The translations under genes and the position numbers were made by a program. Positions 32,946 through 42,793 of a stretch of DNA of 64,000 bases are shown in pieces. The first letter of the stretch is position 1. Each line of letters starts with the position of its first letter. The notes beneath the pieces are model-generated. The model made no database searches and was not told the DNA's origin. It saw only the letters and a list, made by a program, of their open reading frames with translations. This DNA comes from Caulobacter radicis (lineage in GTDB: Bacteria > Pseudomonadota > Alphaproteobacteria > Caulobacterales > Caulobacteraceae): positions 124,001 to 188,000 of the forward strand of contig NZ_QDKO01000019.1 in the NCBI RefSeq assembly GCF_003094615.1, given 5' to 3'.

Positions 32946-33998
32946 CTACTTGCCGAACAGCTTGTTCCAGCGCGGCTTTTCGCGGCCCTTCCAGGCTTCG
33001 CGGTGATAGGCGTCGCTGGCGATCAGCGGCACCACGGTGGTGGCTTCGGCGAAGACCATCTGTTCGTAGGTGGTCGAGACCTTGCCCCACGAGGCGGCTT
33101 CCTTGAGGGTCGACGACGAGCAGGCGCCGTCGCGCACGTCGGCCACCGTGATCTGGATGGCGTACTTGTGCATGTCGGCCTCGACGCCGAGGATCTCGGC
33201 GCAGACGACGGTGTCCTGGGCGAAGTTCTTCGGAACGCCGCCGCCGACCATGAACAGGCCGGTGGTGCCGGCGGCGATCTTGACGTCCGTCAGTTCACGG
33301 AAGTCGGCCACGGCGTCGATCATCAGGTAGGGCGCCTTCTCGGCGATCTTTTCCTTCTGGTGCTTGACCAGGCCGAAACCAGCCGAGCTGTCGACGAAGG
33401 CCGGGCAGAAGATCGGCACGCCTTCTTCGTAGGCGGTCTGGATCAGGCTGCCTTCCTTCTTGGCGTTGCCTTCCGACAGCCACTTGCCCATCTCCCAGAT
33501 GAACTCGCGCGAGGAATAGCCGCGCGGCTCCAGGCGATTGCAGATCTCGAGGATCGTGTGGTCGCAGGCCTGCAGTTCTTCTTCGTCGATGTAGGTGTCG
33601 TAGATGCGGTCGATGTAGTTGTCGCGCAGCACGTTGTCGTCGACCGGGCCGGCGGCCTGGTAGTGCTTGAAGCCGAGGGCTTCGAAGAAGTCCATGTCGA
33701 CGATGCTGGCGCCGGTGGCGACCACGGCGTCGATCATGCCGTTCTTCACCATGTCGCGGTAGACGTGCATGCAGCCGCCGGCCGAGGTCGAACCGGCCAG
33801 GATCAGCCAGGTCGAGCAGCCCTTGTCGGCCAGGGCCATGTTGAAGATGTCGGCGGCGCGGGCGGTGTCGCGCGAGCTGAACGACATCTTGCGCATCGAG
33901 TCGATGATCGGACGGGCGTCGTAGCTCGTGATGTCGACGTGCTCGACCACGTTCTGGAGCAGCTCGGCCTTCTGGTTGTTCGGAACGGGAGCGTTCAT
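32946..33998 (-). CDS. Deoxyhypusine synthase-like polyamine enzyme
   Basis: 350-residue homologue of eukaryotic/archaeal deoxyhypusine synthase. Bacteria lack eIF5A, and bacterial members have been shown or proposed to make homospermidine or related polyamines by NAD-dependent aminobutyl transfer. Visible are LAGSTSAGGC (NAD-binding), the VGGGVPKNF region near residue 265, and the catalytic lysine in EAASWGKVSTTYEQ. I chose ATG 33998 (MNAPVPNNQKAELL); the upstream start at 34091 adds unlikely sequence. The ornithine-decarboxylase-type gene is upstream on the same strand, 164 bases away, and a terminator follows. Confidence 0.86.
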   Translation of the reverse strand: MNAPVPNNQKAELLQNVVEHVDITSYDARPIIDSMRKMSFSSRDTARAADIFNMALADKGCSTWLILAGSTSAGGCMHVYRDMVKNGMIDAVVATGASIVDMDFFEALGFKHYQAAGPVDDNVLRDNYIDRIYDTYIDEEELQACDHTILEICNRLEPRGYSSREFIWEMGKWLSEGNAKKEGSLIQTAYEEGVPIFCPAFVDSSAGFGLVKHQKEKIAEKAPYLMIDAVADFRELTDVKIAAGTTGLFMVGGGVPKNFAQDTVVCAEILGVEADMHKYAIQITVADVRDGACSSSTLKEAASWGKVSTTYEQMVFAEATTVVPLIASDAYHREAWKGREKPRWNKLFGK

Positions 33999-34162
33999 CG
34001 CTTCGGTTTCCCTGACTTTGGACGCCCGTCGTTGGAACGAAGCCTTCGCCGGGACGGAGCGACCGACGGAGGCTGCAAATGCGAACCGCACCCGACGTCG
34101 TCTAACATCGGGCGCGGCGCGCGGTTTAACTCAGAAACGGTCTACTGACGAAACACGTCCGT

Positions 34163-35422
34163 TTAGCGACGACGCTTGCGCTTGCCGGCCGCGCCTTTCG
34201 GGCGCGAGAAGCGCACGACCTTGCGTTCCTCGGCCTCGGTGCGGACCACCGGGATCGAGCGCTTGGCCAGGCCGTACATCGAGGCCATCGGCGCGTCCGA
34301 AACCTCGACGGTGTCGGTCTCGCCAAAGCCGTTGAAGCGGGTCGACATCGCCACGCCATAGGCGCCCAGCATGCCGATCTCGATATAGTCGCCTTCGTCC
34401 ACGCTTTCCGGCAGCCAGAAGGGCCCCGGCATGTGGTCGACGCTGTCGCAGGTCGGGCCGTAGAAGCGGAAGGGCTTGAGGCCCTCTTCCACCACTTCGC
34501 CGTTCTTGCGGTACAGCTTCACCGGGAAGGGCCACTTCATGTGCGCGGCGTCGAACAGCGAGCCGTACGACCCGTCGTTCAGATAGAGCGCGTCGCCCTT
34601 CTTCAGCTCGACCTTGACCAGCAGCGACGAGGCCTCGGCGCACAGGGCGCGGCCCGGCTCGCACCACAGCTCGGTGGTCTCGTGAACCATCATCTCGGCG
34701 AAGCCGCGGTCGATGGCCGCCAGGTATTCCGACAGGTCGGGCGGGACCATGCCCGGATAGATCGACGGGAAGCCGCCGCCGACGTCGACGACGTCGGCCA
34801 GCACGCCGGCGCGCACCAGCGCCCGCGAGGCCTGGGCCATCGCCGCCTGGTAGGCGGTCGGGCGCATGCACTGGCTGCCGACGTGGAACGACACGCCCAT
34901 CAGGTCCTGCGTCGAACGGCGGGCCGCCAGCAGCAGGGACGGGGCGTTGTGCAGATCAACGCCGAACTTGCCCGACAGCGAATAGGCCGCGCCTTCGGCC
35001 TGCACGCCCATGCGGACGATCAGGTTCAGGTCCTTGGCCTGGCCGGTGCTGTCGATGATCTTGGCCAGCTCCTCGTGCGTGTCGAACGAGAAGGTGCGCA
35101 CACCGTGGTCGAAATAGGCGGCCGAGATGGCGCGCCGGCTCTTGACCGGGTGCATGAAGGCCATGCGCGAGCCGGGAGCGTGCTCGGCCACGAGCTCGAT
35201 CTCGGCCACGGACGCGACGTCGAACGACCGCACGCCGGCGCTGGCCAGCTCGCGGATCACCCACGGCGAGGGATTGGCCTTCACCGCGTAGAAAACGTCG
35301 CCTTTGAATTCAGACTGGAACCAGCGCGCCGCTACCGACACCGCGTCCGGTCGCACGAGTGCGACGGGACGTTCCGGTGACCGCTCACGGACCAGGTCCA
35401 GGGGCGTGTGGTACGTGGACAA
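34163..35422 (-). CDS. PLP-dependent ornithine/lysine-type decarboxylase
   Basis: Fold III (alanine-racemase-like) decarboxylase of 419 residues, acting on ornithine, lysine or related amino acids to make putrescine or cadaverine. The PLP lysine is in DVFYAVKANPSP (near residue 48); FHVGSQC and GGGFPSIYPG follow, and the CxxxD active-site signature is PTCDSVD near residue 335. The very basic tail (GKRKRRR) is unusual. It is followed by the deoxyhypusine-synthase-like gene, which would use its diamine product. Which substrate it prefers cannot be read from sequence. Confidence 0.88.
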   Translation of the reverse strand: MSTYHTPLDLVRERSPERPVALVRPDAVSVAARWFQSEFKGDVFYAVKANPSPWVIRELASAGVRSFDVASVAEIELVAEHAPGSRMAFMHPVKSRRAISAAYFDHGVRTFSFDTHEELAKIIDSTGQAKDLNLIVRMGVQAEGAAYSLSGKFGVDLHNAPSLLLAARRSTQDLMGVSFHVGSQCMRPTAYQAAMAQASRALVRAGVLADVVDVGGGFPSIYPGMVPPDLSEYLAAIDRGFAEMMVHETTELWCEPGRALCAEASSLLVKVELKKGDALYLNDGSYGSLFDAAHMKWPFPVKLYRKNGEVVEEGLKPFRFYGPTCDSVDHMPGPFWLPESVDEGDYIEIGMLGAYGVAMSTRFNGFGETDTVEVSDAPMASMYGLAKRSIPVVRTEAEERKVVRFSRPKGAAGKRKRRR

Positions 35423-35660
35423 TTCACGTAACCCCCTGTTGGAAGTTAAACCCAGGCCGGCGTTAGCAGCGTTTTAGAGGACTTCGGGTCCGCCGGAGCC
35501 GTGCGAAATAGGGGCATAGGCCGGGGATGTAAAGTCCCTTTTGATCGTGGCGGGCGAGGCGAATTGATCCACTGGCCGTCACAAATCCGTTGCGCGCGCG
35601 CCGCAAAGCAGGGAACGGATTTGCCCGCGCCGGAAACCACGTTAAGGATTCGTCCCGACC

Positions 35661-36455
35661 ATGACGTCGGACCCAGTTCTCTCGATCCGCGCCGTATCCA
35701 AGACCTTCGGGTCGCGGAAGGCCCTGAACGCCGTTTCGCTCGACGTGGCGCGGGGCGAGATGATCGCGCTCATCGGTCCTTCGGGCTCGGGCAAGTCGAC
35801 CCTGCTGCGCTCGATCGACGGCCTGCAGACCATCGATGAGGGCGAGGGGGCGATCAGCGCCTTCGGCGGTCCCGTCCAGGCCAGGGGCCGGGTGTCTGAC
35901 CAGGTGCGCAAGGCCCGCATCCGCATCGGTTTCATCGCCCAGCAGTTCAATCTGGTCGGCCGGCTGTCGCTGTTCAGCAACGTGGCGCTGGGCTCGCTGG
36001 GCCGCATCCCGCTGGTGCGCGGCCTGCTGGGCGCCTGGCCGAAAGAGACCCGCGAGGCGGCCATGGCCGCCCTGCACCGCGTCGGCATCTCCGACTATGC
36101 CGGCCAACGCGCCAACACGCTTTCGGGCGGCCAGCAGCAGCGCGGCGCCATCGCCCGGGCTTTGGTCCAGAAGGCCAAGATCATCCTCGCCGACGAACCG
36201 GTCGCCTCGCTCGACCCCGTTTCGGCCCGCAAGGTCATGGAGATCCTCCGCGATCTCAACGCCAGCGACGGCCTGACCGTCATCGTCACCTTGCACCAGG
36301 TGGACTACGCCCTGCGCTACTGCGACCGGGTCGTGGCCCTGAAGGCCGCGCAGAAGGTCTATGACGGTCCGGCCGACGCGCTGGACCGCGAAAAGCTCAT
36401 CGAAATCTACGGCCCGGAATTCGAGGACGTGTTCTGGGAAGGAGCCCCGCAATGA
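35661..36455 (+). CDS. phnC: Phosphonate/phosphite ABC transporter ATPase
   Basis: ATPase of an importer for phosphonate, phosphite or phosphate esters. 264 residues with Walker A GPSGSGKST, signature LSGGQQQR, Walker B IILADEPVASLDP and the switch histidine in VTLHQVDYAL. ATG 35661 starts MTSDPVLSIRAVSKTF. It is the first gene of phnC-phnD-phnE; the end overlaps phnD by four bases (ATGA). No C-P lyase or phosphonatase genes are in the window, so the ligand may be phosphite or an organophosphonate degraded elsewhere. Confidence 0.93.
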   Translation: MTSDPVLSIRAVSKTFGSRKALNAVSLDVARGEMIALIGPSGSGKSTLLRSIDGLQTIDEGEGAISAFGGPVQARGRVSDQVRKARIRIGFIAQQFNLVGRLSLFSNVALGSLGRIPLVRGLLGAWPKETREAAMAALHRVGISDYAGQRANTLSGGQQQRGAIARALVQKAKIILADEPVASLDPVSARKVMEILRDLNASDGLTVIVTLHQVDYALRYCDRVVALKAAQKVYDGPADALDREKLIEIYGPEFEDVFWEGAPQ

Positions 36456-37459
36456 TCCGCCGCAGCCTGATCGCCGGCCTCGCGCTTTCGACCCTCGCCC
36501 TGGCCGCCTGCTCGGGCCCGTCCGAGGCCCCCGCGTCGAAGGACACGGTGACCTTCTCGATCCTGTCGACCGAGTCCGCCCAGAACATGGAGGGCTACTG
36601 GAAGCCCATCCTGCAGGACATGGAAAAGCAGACCGGCCTCAAGGTGAAGCCGTTCTTCTCGTCCAACTACTCGTCGCTGATCGTGGCCATGGGCGCCAAG
36701 CAGACGGACCTGGGCTGGTTCTCCAACCAGTCGGGCCTGGAGGCCGTGCGCCGCTCGAACGGCGAGGTCTTCGCCCGCACCTTCGACCCCTCGGGCGTCG
36801 ACGGCTACAAGTCGGTGGTCATCGTCCCCAAGGACAGCAAGCTGACCCTCGAAGCCCTTCTGAAGTGCGACAAGTCGCTGAACTTCGGCATCGGCGACAA
36901 GAAGTCGACCTCGGGCACCCTGGCCCCGATGACCTACCTGTTCATCCCGGCCGGCAAGAAGCCCGAGACCTGCTTCAAGACCGTGCTGACCGGCAACCAC
37001 CAGGCCAACCTGTTCGCCGTGGCCAACGGCAAGCTGGACGCGGCCACCAACAACTCGACCAGCCTGCGCCTGAACGCCGAGCGCAAGGACGGCCAGTCCG
37101 ACAGGGTCAAGGTGATCTGGGAGTCGCCGACCCTGCCGGAAGACCCGATCATCTGGCGCAAGGACCTCGACCCGGTCGTGAAGGAAAAGCTGCGCCAGTT
37201 CTTCCTGACCTACGCCCAGGGCGACAGCCCCGAGGCCGCCAAGCAGCGCGAGAACCTGCGGCGCCTGTCGATCGGCGGCTTCAAGCCGGCCGATGACAGC
37301 CACCTGCTGACCGTGCGCGAGATGGAGGCCCTGGAGAACTTCGGCCTGGCCAAGGAAGGCGGCGACGCCGCCAAGATCGCCGACGCCCAGAAGAAGCTGG
37401 ACGGCGTCCGCGCCGAACGCCTGGCCGCCGAGGCCAAGGCCGGCCTGCCCGCCAACTGA
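36452..37459 (+). CDS. phnD: Phosphonate/phosphite-binding lipoprotein
   Basis: Periplasmic binding protein of the same importer, 335 residues. The lipobox LALAACSGP puts the lipidated cysteine at residue 20, after MIRRSLIAGLALSTLA. The ligand-binding fold of PhnD/PtxB proteins is indicated by FFSSNYSSLIVAMGAKQTDL near residue 70 and ESPTLPEDPIIWRKDL near 225 (key residues S, Y, E, P). The overlap with phnC and two-base gap to phnE show translation coupling. Confidence 0.92.
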   Translation: MIRRSLIAGLALSTLALAACSGPSEAPASKDTVTFSILSTESAQNMEGYWKPILQDMEKQTGLKVKPFFSSNYSSLIVAMGAKQTDLGWFSNQSGLEAVRRSNGEVFARTFDPSGVDGYKSVVIVPKDSKLTLEALLKCDKSLNFGIGDKKSTSGTLAPMTYLFIPAGKKPETCFKTVLTGNHQANLFAVANGKLDAATNNSTSLRLNAERKDGQSDRVKVIWESPTLPEDPIIWRKDLDPVVKEKLRQFFLTYAQGDSPEAAKQRENLRRLSIGGFKPADDSHLLTVREMEALENFGLAKEGGDAAKIADAQKKLDGVRAERLAAEAKAGLPAN

Positions 37460-37461
37460 CG

Positions 37462-38280
37462 ATGAGCGAGACCCCGATCCCGGCCCCGCCGAAGCGCTCG
37501 GCTTCGGCCATCGGCTTCGACCTGCTGCTGTGGGGCGGCGTCGCCGTCCTGCTGCTGGTCAGCTTCAAGCCGGCCGAGATCGACAAGTTTCCCGAATTGT
37601 TCGGCGGTTCGGAGCGGATGCGCGACTTCGCGCGCGGCTTCTTCTCGGCCTTCACCAATCTGGACGCCTTCCTGGCGATGGACTGGTCGCTGTTCGTCGC
37701 CAAGATGTGGGAGACGATCCAGATGGCGCTGTGGGGCACGGCGCTGGCCGTGCTCGTGGCCGTGCCGCTGGGCATACTGGGCGCGCGCAACATCACGCCG
37801 TGGTGGATCCAGCAGCCGGTGCGCCGCCTGCTCGACCTGATCCGCTCGATCCCCGATCTCGTGGTCGCCCTGATCTTCATCACCGCCGTGGGCCTTGGCC
37901 CCTTCGCCGGCGTGATGGCCATCATGTTCAACACCGGCGGCGTGCTGGCGAAACTGTTCGCCGAGGCCGTGGAGTCGATCGACAAGGGCCCCGTCGAGGG
38001 CGTTCGCGCCACCGGCGCGGTCAAGCTTCAGGAGATCATCTGGGGGGTGATCCCGCAGGTGGCCCCGCTATGGACCAGCTATGCCCTCTACCGCTTCGAA
38101 AGCAGCGCCCGCGCCGCCACGGTGCTGGGGCTGATCGGCGCCGGCGGCATCGGCCAGATCCTCATCGACTCGATCAACGCCTTCCAGTTCGACCAGACCG
38201 GCTGCATCGTCCTGGTCATCGTCGTGGCGGTGTCGATGATCGACCTGCTGTCCCAGGCGATCCGCTCGCGGCTGCTTTAG
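37462..38280 (+). CDS. phnE: Phosphonate/phosphite ABC transporter permease
   Basis: Inner-membrane permease, 272 residues, about six helices. The N-terminal hydrophobic segment starts at about residue 16 (IGFDLLLWGGVAVLLLVSF); the importer EAA-loop pattern appears as VEGVRATGAVKLQEI near residue 178, and GLIGAGGIGQILIDSINAF follows. The last gene of the cassette; an inverted repeat around GTCACGCC...TGGTGAC (about 38339-38373) follows and may end transcription. Confidence 0.92.
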   Translation: MSETPIPAPPKRSASAIGFDLLLWGGVAVLLLVSFKPAEIDKFPELFGGSERMRDFARGFFSAFTNLDAFLAMDWSLFVAKMWETIQMALWGTALAVLVAVPLGILGARNITPWWIQQPVRRLLDLIRSIPDLVVALIFITAVGLGPFAGVMAIMFNTGGVLAKLFAEAVESIDKGPVEGVRATGAVKLQEIIWGVIPQVAPLWTSYALYRFESSARAATVLGLIGAGGIGQILIDSINAFQFDQTGCIVLVIVVAVSMIDLLSQAIRSRLL

Positions 38281-38707
38281 GCGGTTGCGGGCGCCCGACC
38301 GGGGCGGACCGTTGAAAATTCCCGGCGACGGTTTTGTGTCACGCCAGGGCGGTTTGGCGTCTGGTGACGCTTTCGTCGGACGCGGGAAGTCCGCGCTCGA
38401 CCCATGCGACAGCATTCGCAAGCACCCTTTCGGCCATGATCCCGTATATCGCCGTTCGTTCCCGGCTTTCTAAGTTGGAAAATTCGCCTTGAGGCTCACG
38501 CTGAAATCTTGCCGCTAAACCAATATTTTCAATCTTGGCCGATTTCGTCGAAAACGAACGTTGTTATCTATAATTTATGCTTGAGCAGCGCTGCTGAGTG
38601 TCAGCTGTGGCGCAAATTTATCACGTCTTGAAACATACATATTGGTGTCGCCGAAGCGTCATCGCTGGCGTTTTATCCCCCGCCCCACCGAAAAGGGGTA
38701 CACATTC
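38281..38707 (+). promoter_or_regulatory. Intergenic region upstream of TonB receptor
   Basis: 427 bases without a gene. The left part holds an imperfect inverted repeat (about 38339-38373) after phnE. The right part is AT-rich with a TATAAT at 38569-38574 (candidate -10, no good -35) and the perfect 12-bp palindrome AGCAGCGCTGCT at 38584-38595 just after it, a plausible operator. I found no clear Pho box. Confidence 0.4.
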
Positions 38708-41128
38708 ATGCGTAAGTATTTCGAAGGCGCGGCCGTCGCCGCCCTCCTGCTCGCCTCGGCGCAAGTTGCGTACGCCGCCGATGTCGCGCCCGCCGCGCCC
38801 GCCGATGACGCCACCGCTCTGGACAACGTCGTCGTCACCGCCACCAAGCGTGAAACCAATCTGCAATCGACGCCGATCGCCATCTCGGTGCTGAGCGCGA
38901 CGGCCATGGCCGACCGCCACGCCGAAAGCCTGATCAGCCTGCAGGACGGCGCCATCCCGTCGCTGCGCGTCGCCACCTTCGAAGCCCGCCAGTCGGCGCT
39001 GACCATCGGCATCCGCGGCATCGTGCCGTTCGACGCCAACCAGACCGCCCGCGACCAGGGCGTCGGCGTCTATATCGACGGCGTCTATCTGGGCCGCCAG
39101 CAGGGCCTGAACGCCGCCCTGCTCGACCTGGAGCGCATCGAGGTCCTGCGCGGTCCGCAAGGCACGCTGTTTGGCCGTAACACCGAAGGCGGCGCGCTCA
39201 GCATCGTCACCAAGGCCCCGACGGGCGAGTTCGGCGGCCGCGTCGTCGCCGGCGTCGGCAACTACGGCTCCTACACCGCCGAGCTGCACCAGGACTTCCA
39301 GGAGTTCGCCAACCTGTCGGTGAAGGTCGACGCCCTGGTCCAGCACCAGGATCCGACCACCAAGAACCCGCTGGAAGGCCAGGCCGGCTGGAACCAGTAC
39401 GACCGCAAGGGCGGCCGCATCAGCGGTCTGTACCAGCCGAACGACAAGTTCAGCGCCCTGGTCGCCTTCGACTACGCCAAGGACGAGAACACCCCGTTCT
39501 TCAGCCAGCTGGTCAGCTACAACCCCTACGGCAAGCGCGTGCGCACCCAGGCCGAACTGCTGGCCGCCGCCAGCGCCCCGGCCGGCACGATCAACCCGCT
39601 CTCGCCGCTGGTTAAGGTCCACACCGACCGCCAGTCGGTCTCGGACATCGGCACCATCCAGCAGCCCAGCGTCGACGAGACCGGCGGCCTGATGGCCAAC
39701 CTGAAGTACCGCTTCGCGCCGAACCTCGAGCTGCGCTCGATCACCGCCGCCCGCGCCGTGGCCACCAACCAGTGGGACAACTCGGGCATCGAGTCGCGCA
39801 ACGTCTTCGCGCCGAACGCCAACTTCGGCCGCTACAGCCTGTCGGACCTCTACCAGCGCCAGTTCAGCCAGGAGTTCCAGCTGGTCGGCGACTTCGGTGA
39901 CAACTTCACCTATGTCGGCGGTCTCTACTACTTCAAGGAACACGTGAAGGAATCGGCCGCCACGCCGTTCACCAACCAGTGGAACGCCGACGGCACCGCC
40001 TACACCATCCGGTCGGCCTACGGCACCTCGAAGAACGCGGCCGGCACGGCCGGCTGGCAGCGCGGCACCCGCTTCATCACCCGCGCCTCGGAAGCCGACG
40101 CCGAAAGCTACGCGGTCTACGGCCAGGGCACCTACACCCCGCCGTCGATGGACGCCCTGCACCTGACGCTCGGCGGCCGCTACACCAAGGACACCCGCGA
40201 GGGCACGCTCTACGTCGTCAACGGCAAGGCCACGAACTTCAAGTTCGACTACGACAAGGGTCGTTTCGACCCGATGATCAACGTCGCCTACGACGCCGCC
40301 GAGAACATCAACCTCTACGCCAAGTTCTCGACCGGCTACCGCGCCGGCGGCGCCAACGCCCGCTCGTCGAACTTCCAGGCCTTCGATCCGGAAACGGTGA
40401 AGTCCTATGAAGTCGGGGCCAAGATGGACCTGCTGGACAACCGCCTGCGCGTGAACCTGGCCGCCTACGCCATGGACCGCAAGGACACCCAGATCGACTT
40501 CGACAACGTCGACACCACCCCCGGCAGCCCGACCCAGGGCGCGCACACCGAGGAAACCCGCAATGCGCCGGGCACCTCCAAGATCCGCGGTTTCGAGGCC
40601 GACATCACGGCCAAGCTGACCGACGACATCCTGGTCGGCTTCTCGTACGCCTACACCGACGTGAAGGTGCCGGACGCGCCGTTCCCGTTCACCGGCAACT
40701 CGGTGGTTCCGCAGGGCACGCCGTTCCCGGTCAACGTGGTCTACACGCCGCCGAACGCCGCCTCGGCCTATATCGACTACAAGAAGCCGGTCGGTTCGAT
40801 GACCTTCCGCGCCCACCTGGACGCCAACTACGCCGACGCCCAATACTCCTTCCAGACCGAGTTCGCCGACACCTCGGCGACCGGTTCGCGCACCGAGTAC
40901 GTGGCGGCGAAGACCGACAGCAGCTTCATCGTCAACGGCAACCTGACCCTGGCCGACATCAGCATGGCTGACGGCGCCGCCTCGGCCAGCCTGTCGCTGT
41001 GGTCGCGCAACCTGCTCAACGAAGAGCACATCTACCGTATCTCGGCCGCCAACCGCGGCACGATCGGCGACTACGCCAACTTCAACCCGCCCCGCACCTA
41101 CGGGCTGGAACTGCGCGTGAAATACTAG
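38708..41128 (+). CDS. TonB-dependent receptor
   Basis: 806-residue outer-membrane transporter. ATG 38708 follows AAGGGG; signal peptide MRKYFEGAAVAALLLASA, cut after AYA-A. A TonB-box-like LDNVVVTATKRE precedes the plug domain (about 50-165; GVYIDGVYLGRQQG, RIEVLRGPQGTLFGRNTEGG part of the plug, cited as motifs), then the barrel ends YGLELRVKY. Substrate unknown. Its place between phnCDE and a phosphate porin/pstS suggests a phosphorus-linked ligand, but no Pho box was found upstream. Confidence 0.9.
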   Translation: MRKYFEGAAVAALLLASAQVAYAADVAPAAPADDATALDNVVVTATKRETNLQSTPIAISVLSATAMADRHAESLISLQDGAIPSLRVATFEARQSALTIGIRGIVPFDANQTARDQGVGVYIDGVYLGRQQGLNAALLDLERIEVLRGPQGTLFGRNTEGGALSIVTKAPTGEFGGRVVAGVGNYGSYTAELHQDFQEFANLSVKVDALVQHQDPTTKNPLEGQAGWNQYDRKGGRISGLYQPNDKFSALVAFDYAKDENTPFFSQLVSYNPYGKRVRTQAELLAAASAPAGTINPLSPLVKVHTDRQSVSDIGTIQQPSVDETGGLMANLKYRFAPNLELRSITAARAVATNQWDNSGIESRNVFAPNANFGRYSLSDLYQRQFSQEFQLVGDFGDNFTYVGGLYYFKEHVKESAATPFTNQWNADGTAYTIRSAYGTSKNAAGTAGWQRGTRFITRASEADAESYAVYGQGTYTPPSMDALHLTLGGRYTKDTREGTLYVVNGKATNFKFDYDKGRFDPMINVAYDAAENINLYAKFSTGYRAGGANARSSNFQAFDPETVKSYEVGAKMDLLDNRLRVNLAAYAMDRKDTQIDFDNVDTTPGSPTQGAHTEETRNAPGTSKIRGFEADITAKLTDDILVGFSYAYTDVKVPDAPFPFTGNSVVPQGTPFPVNVVYTPPNAASAYIDYKKPVGSMTFRAHLDANYADAQYSFQTEFADTSATGSRTEYVAAKTDSSFIVNGNLTLADISMADGAASASLSLWSRNLLNEEHIYRISAANRGTIGDYANFNPPRTYGLELRVKY

Positions 41129-41339
41129 GACCGGATCTTCCGGTTCCGCGTTGTCCGGAGCCGGAGCAAGGGTTCAAGAACGGCGAGGGGCGGTCCAGTG
41201 ATGGGCCGCCCTTCTGCTTTTGGCGGCGCCGTGGCCCCTGGTCCTGGCGCGGGTTGTTCGTCTGTGAGCGGATTTTTCCAGGCGTCGTCCCAGACCGCCG
41301 TGTAGTCGTCTGAACACTGTTCAGCGAACTGGAAAACAG

Positions 41340-41356
41340 TTGTCGCCGACTTGTCG
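41340..41356 (+). promoter_or_regulatory. Candidate Pho box upstream of the porin gene
   Basis: TTGTCG at 41340-41345 repeats at 41351-41356, an 11-bp period like the paired half-sites bound by PhoB (CTGTCAT-type with four-base spacer). It lies 111-127 bases before ATG 41467 in a 338-base gap (41129-41466). The rest of the gap shows no gene. Confidence 0.6.
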
Positions 41357-41466
41357 TAAATCGGTATCCGAACCGTCACGAGCTCCCGTTAAGCCCCAGA
41401 ACGTCGTTATCCCGCCCGCTATGGGCCGCGGAAAACAGACGCAAACCTAAAGGGGGGTGTCTCGTA

Positions 41467-42723
41467 ATGAGTATCAGTGCCTCTTTGTTTTCCCGCTCGG
41501 CGCTGGGCTTCACGCTCGCCCTGGGCCTCGCCGCCGCCGCCCAAGCCCAGGACCTGGGCGTGAAATGGAGCGGTTCCCCGCAATTCTCCAATGACGACGT
41601 GGCCTTCAAGGTCCGTGGTCGGATCCTGCTGGACGCCGTGTTCCAGGACGTCGAGCGCGACGGTCCGGGCGGCGACTTCGACACCCGCAACGTGCGCGGC
41701 CGCCAGGTCTTCCTCGGCGTCGAGGGCAAGCTGAACAACTACTTCGCCTACAAGGCCGAGGGCGGCGCCGTGAACGGCGGCGCGTGGGCCTGGGACGACG
41801 TCGTCATCGAGTATAAGCCGAACGAGCCGGTCTCGCTGCTGTTCGGCAACATCAAGGCCGCCGGCCTCGAGAACCTGACCTCGACCCGCTTCATCACCTT
41901 CATGGACCGTGGTCCGTACGGCGACTTCGGCGTCGATTCCTACCTGCTGGGCGTGGTGGCCAAGTACCAGGGCCTGAACTACAGCCTGACCGGCGCGGTG
42001 CAGGGCGCGCCGATCAACACCGCCGACCTGGCCAACGCCAACGCCGACTCCAAGGAGCGCCTGACCCTGACCACCCGCGCCCACTGGGCGCCGGTCAACG
42101 GCGACCTCGACAAGCTGCACCTGGCGCTGTCCTACCGCTACCGCAACCGCGGCGACGAGGGGGCCTTCGTCTACAGCGGCCGCACCAACACCGCCTACAG
42201 CAACGCCACCTTCTACACCTCGGGCGGCATCGGCAACCGCGACAACACCCTGGCCTTCGAGGGCGCCTATGTGCACGGGCCGTTCTCGGTGCAGGGCGAA
42301 TACGCTTCGATCGACGTCACCCGCCTGGGCGGCGCGGCGGTCGGCGGCGACCCGAAGATCAAGGTCGGCTACGCCTACGTGACCTTCTGGCCGACCGGCG
42401 AGATGCGCAACTACGACGCCATGGCCGGCGAGTTCAAGCGGCCCAAGATCCTCAACCCGGTGACCGCCGGCGGCTGGGGCGGCGTCGAGCTGGCGCTGCG
42501 CTACGACATCGCCGACACCACCGAGGCCTACGAGACCCTGAAGACCAAGCCGGCGACCTCGCAGGCCGGCGAATACAAGGGCGTCACCCTGGGGGTGAAC
42601 TATTACCCGACCAGTTATGTCCGGTTCCAGGCGAACTACACCGACGGCGACGTCGACAACTTCGGCGCCAACCAGGACTACAGCATCAAGCAGTTCCAGC
42701 TGCGCGCTCAGCTGGATTTCTAA
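41467..42723 (+). CDS. OprP/OprO-type phosphate-selective porin
   Basis: 418-residue outer-membrane porin of the OprO/OprP family, which passes phosphate or polyphosphate. Signal peptide MSISASLFSRSALGFTLALG, cut after AQA-Q. Beta-barrel strands alternate through the protein, with ILLDAVFQDVERDG near residue 55 and VTLGVNYYPTSYVRFQANYT near the end; the last residue is phenylalanine (AQLDF). AAGGGGGG lies upstream of the start. pstS follows 70 bases downstream. Confidence 0.88.
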   Translation: MSISASLFSRSALGFTLALGLAAAAQAQDLGVKWSGSPQFSNDDVAFKVRGRILLDAVFQDVERDGPGGDFDTRNVRGRQVFLGVEGKLNNYFAYKAEGGAVNGGAWAWDDVVIEYKPNEPVSLLFGNIKAAGLENLTSTRFITFMDRGPYGDFGVDSYLLGVVAKYQGLNYSLTGAVQGAPINTADLANANADSKERLTLTTRAHWAPVNGDLDKLHLALSYRYRNRGDEGAFVYSGRTNTAYSNATFYTSGGIGNRDNTLAFEGAYVHGPFSVQGEYASIDVTRLGGAAVGGDPKIKVGYAYVTFWPTGEMRNYDAMAGEFKRPKILNPVTAGGWGGVELALRYDIADTTEAYETLKTKPATSQAGEYKGVTLGVNYYPTSYVRFQANYTDGDVDNFGANQDYSIKQFQLRAQLDF

Positions 42724-42793
42724 GACCGTGTTTCGCCGGGCGGGCGGAACGCGTCCGTCCGGCTCCTTCCTTTCCCCCTTCAGGAAATCAAAG

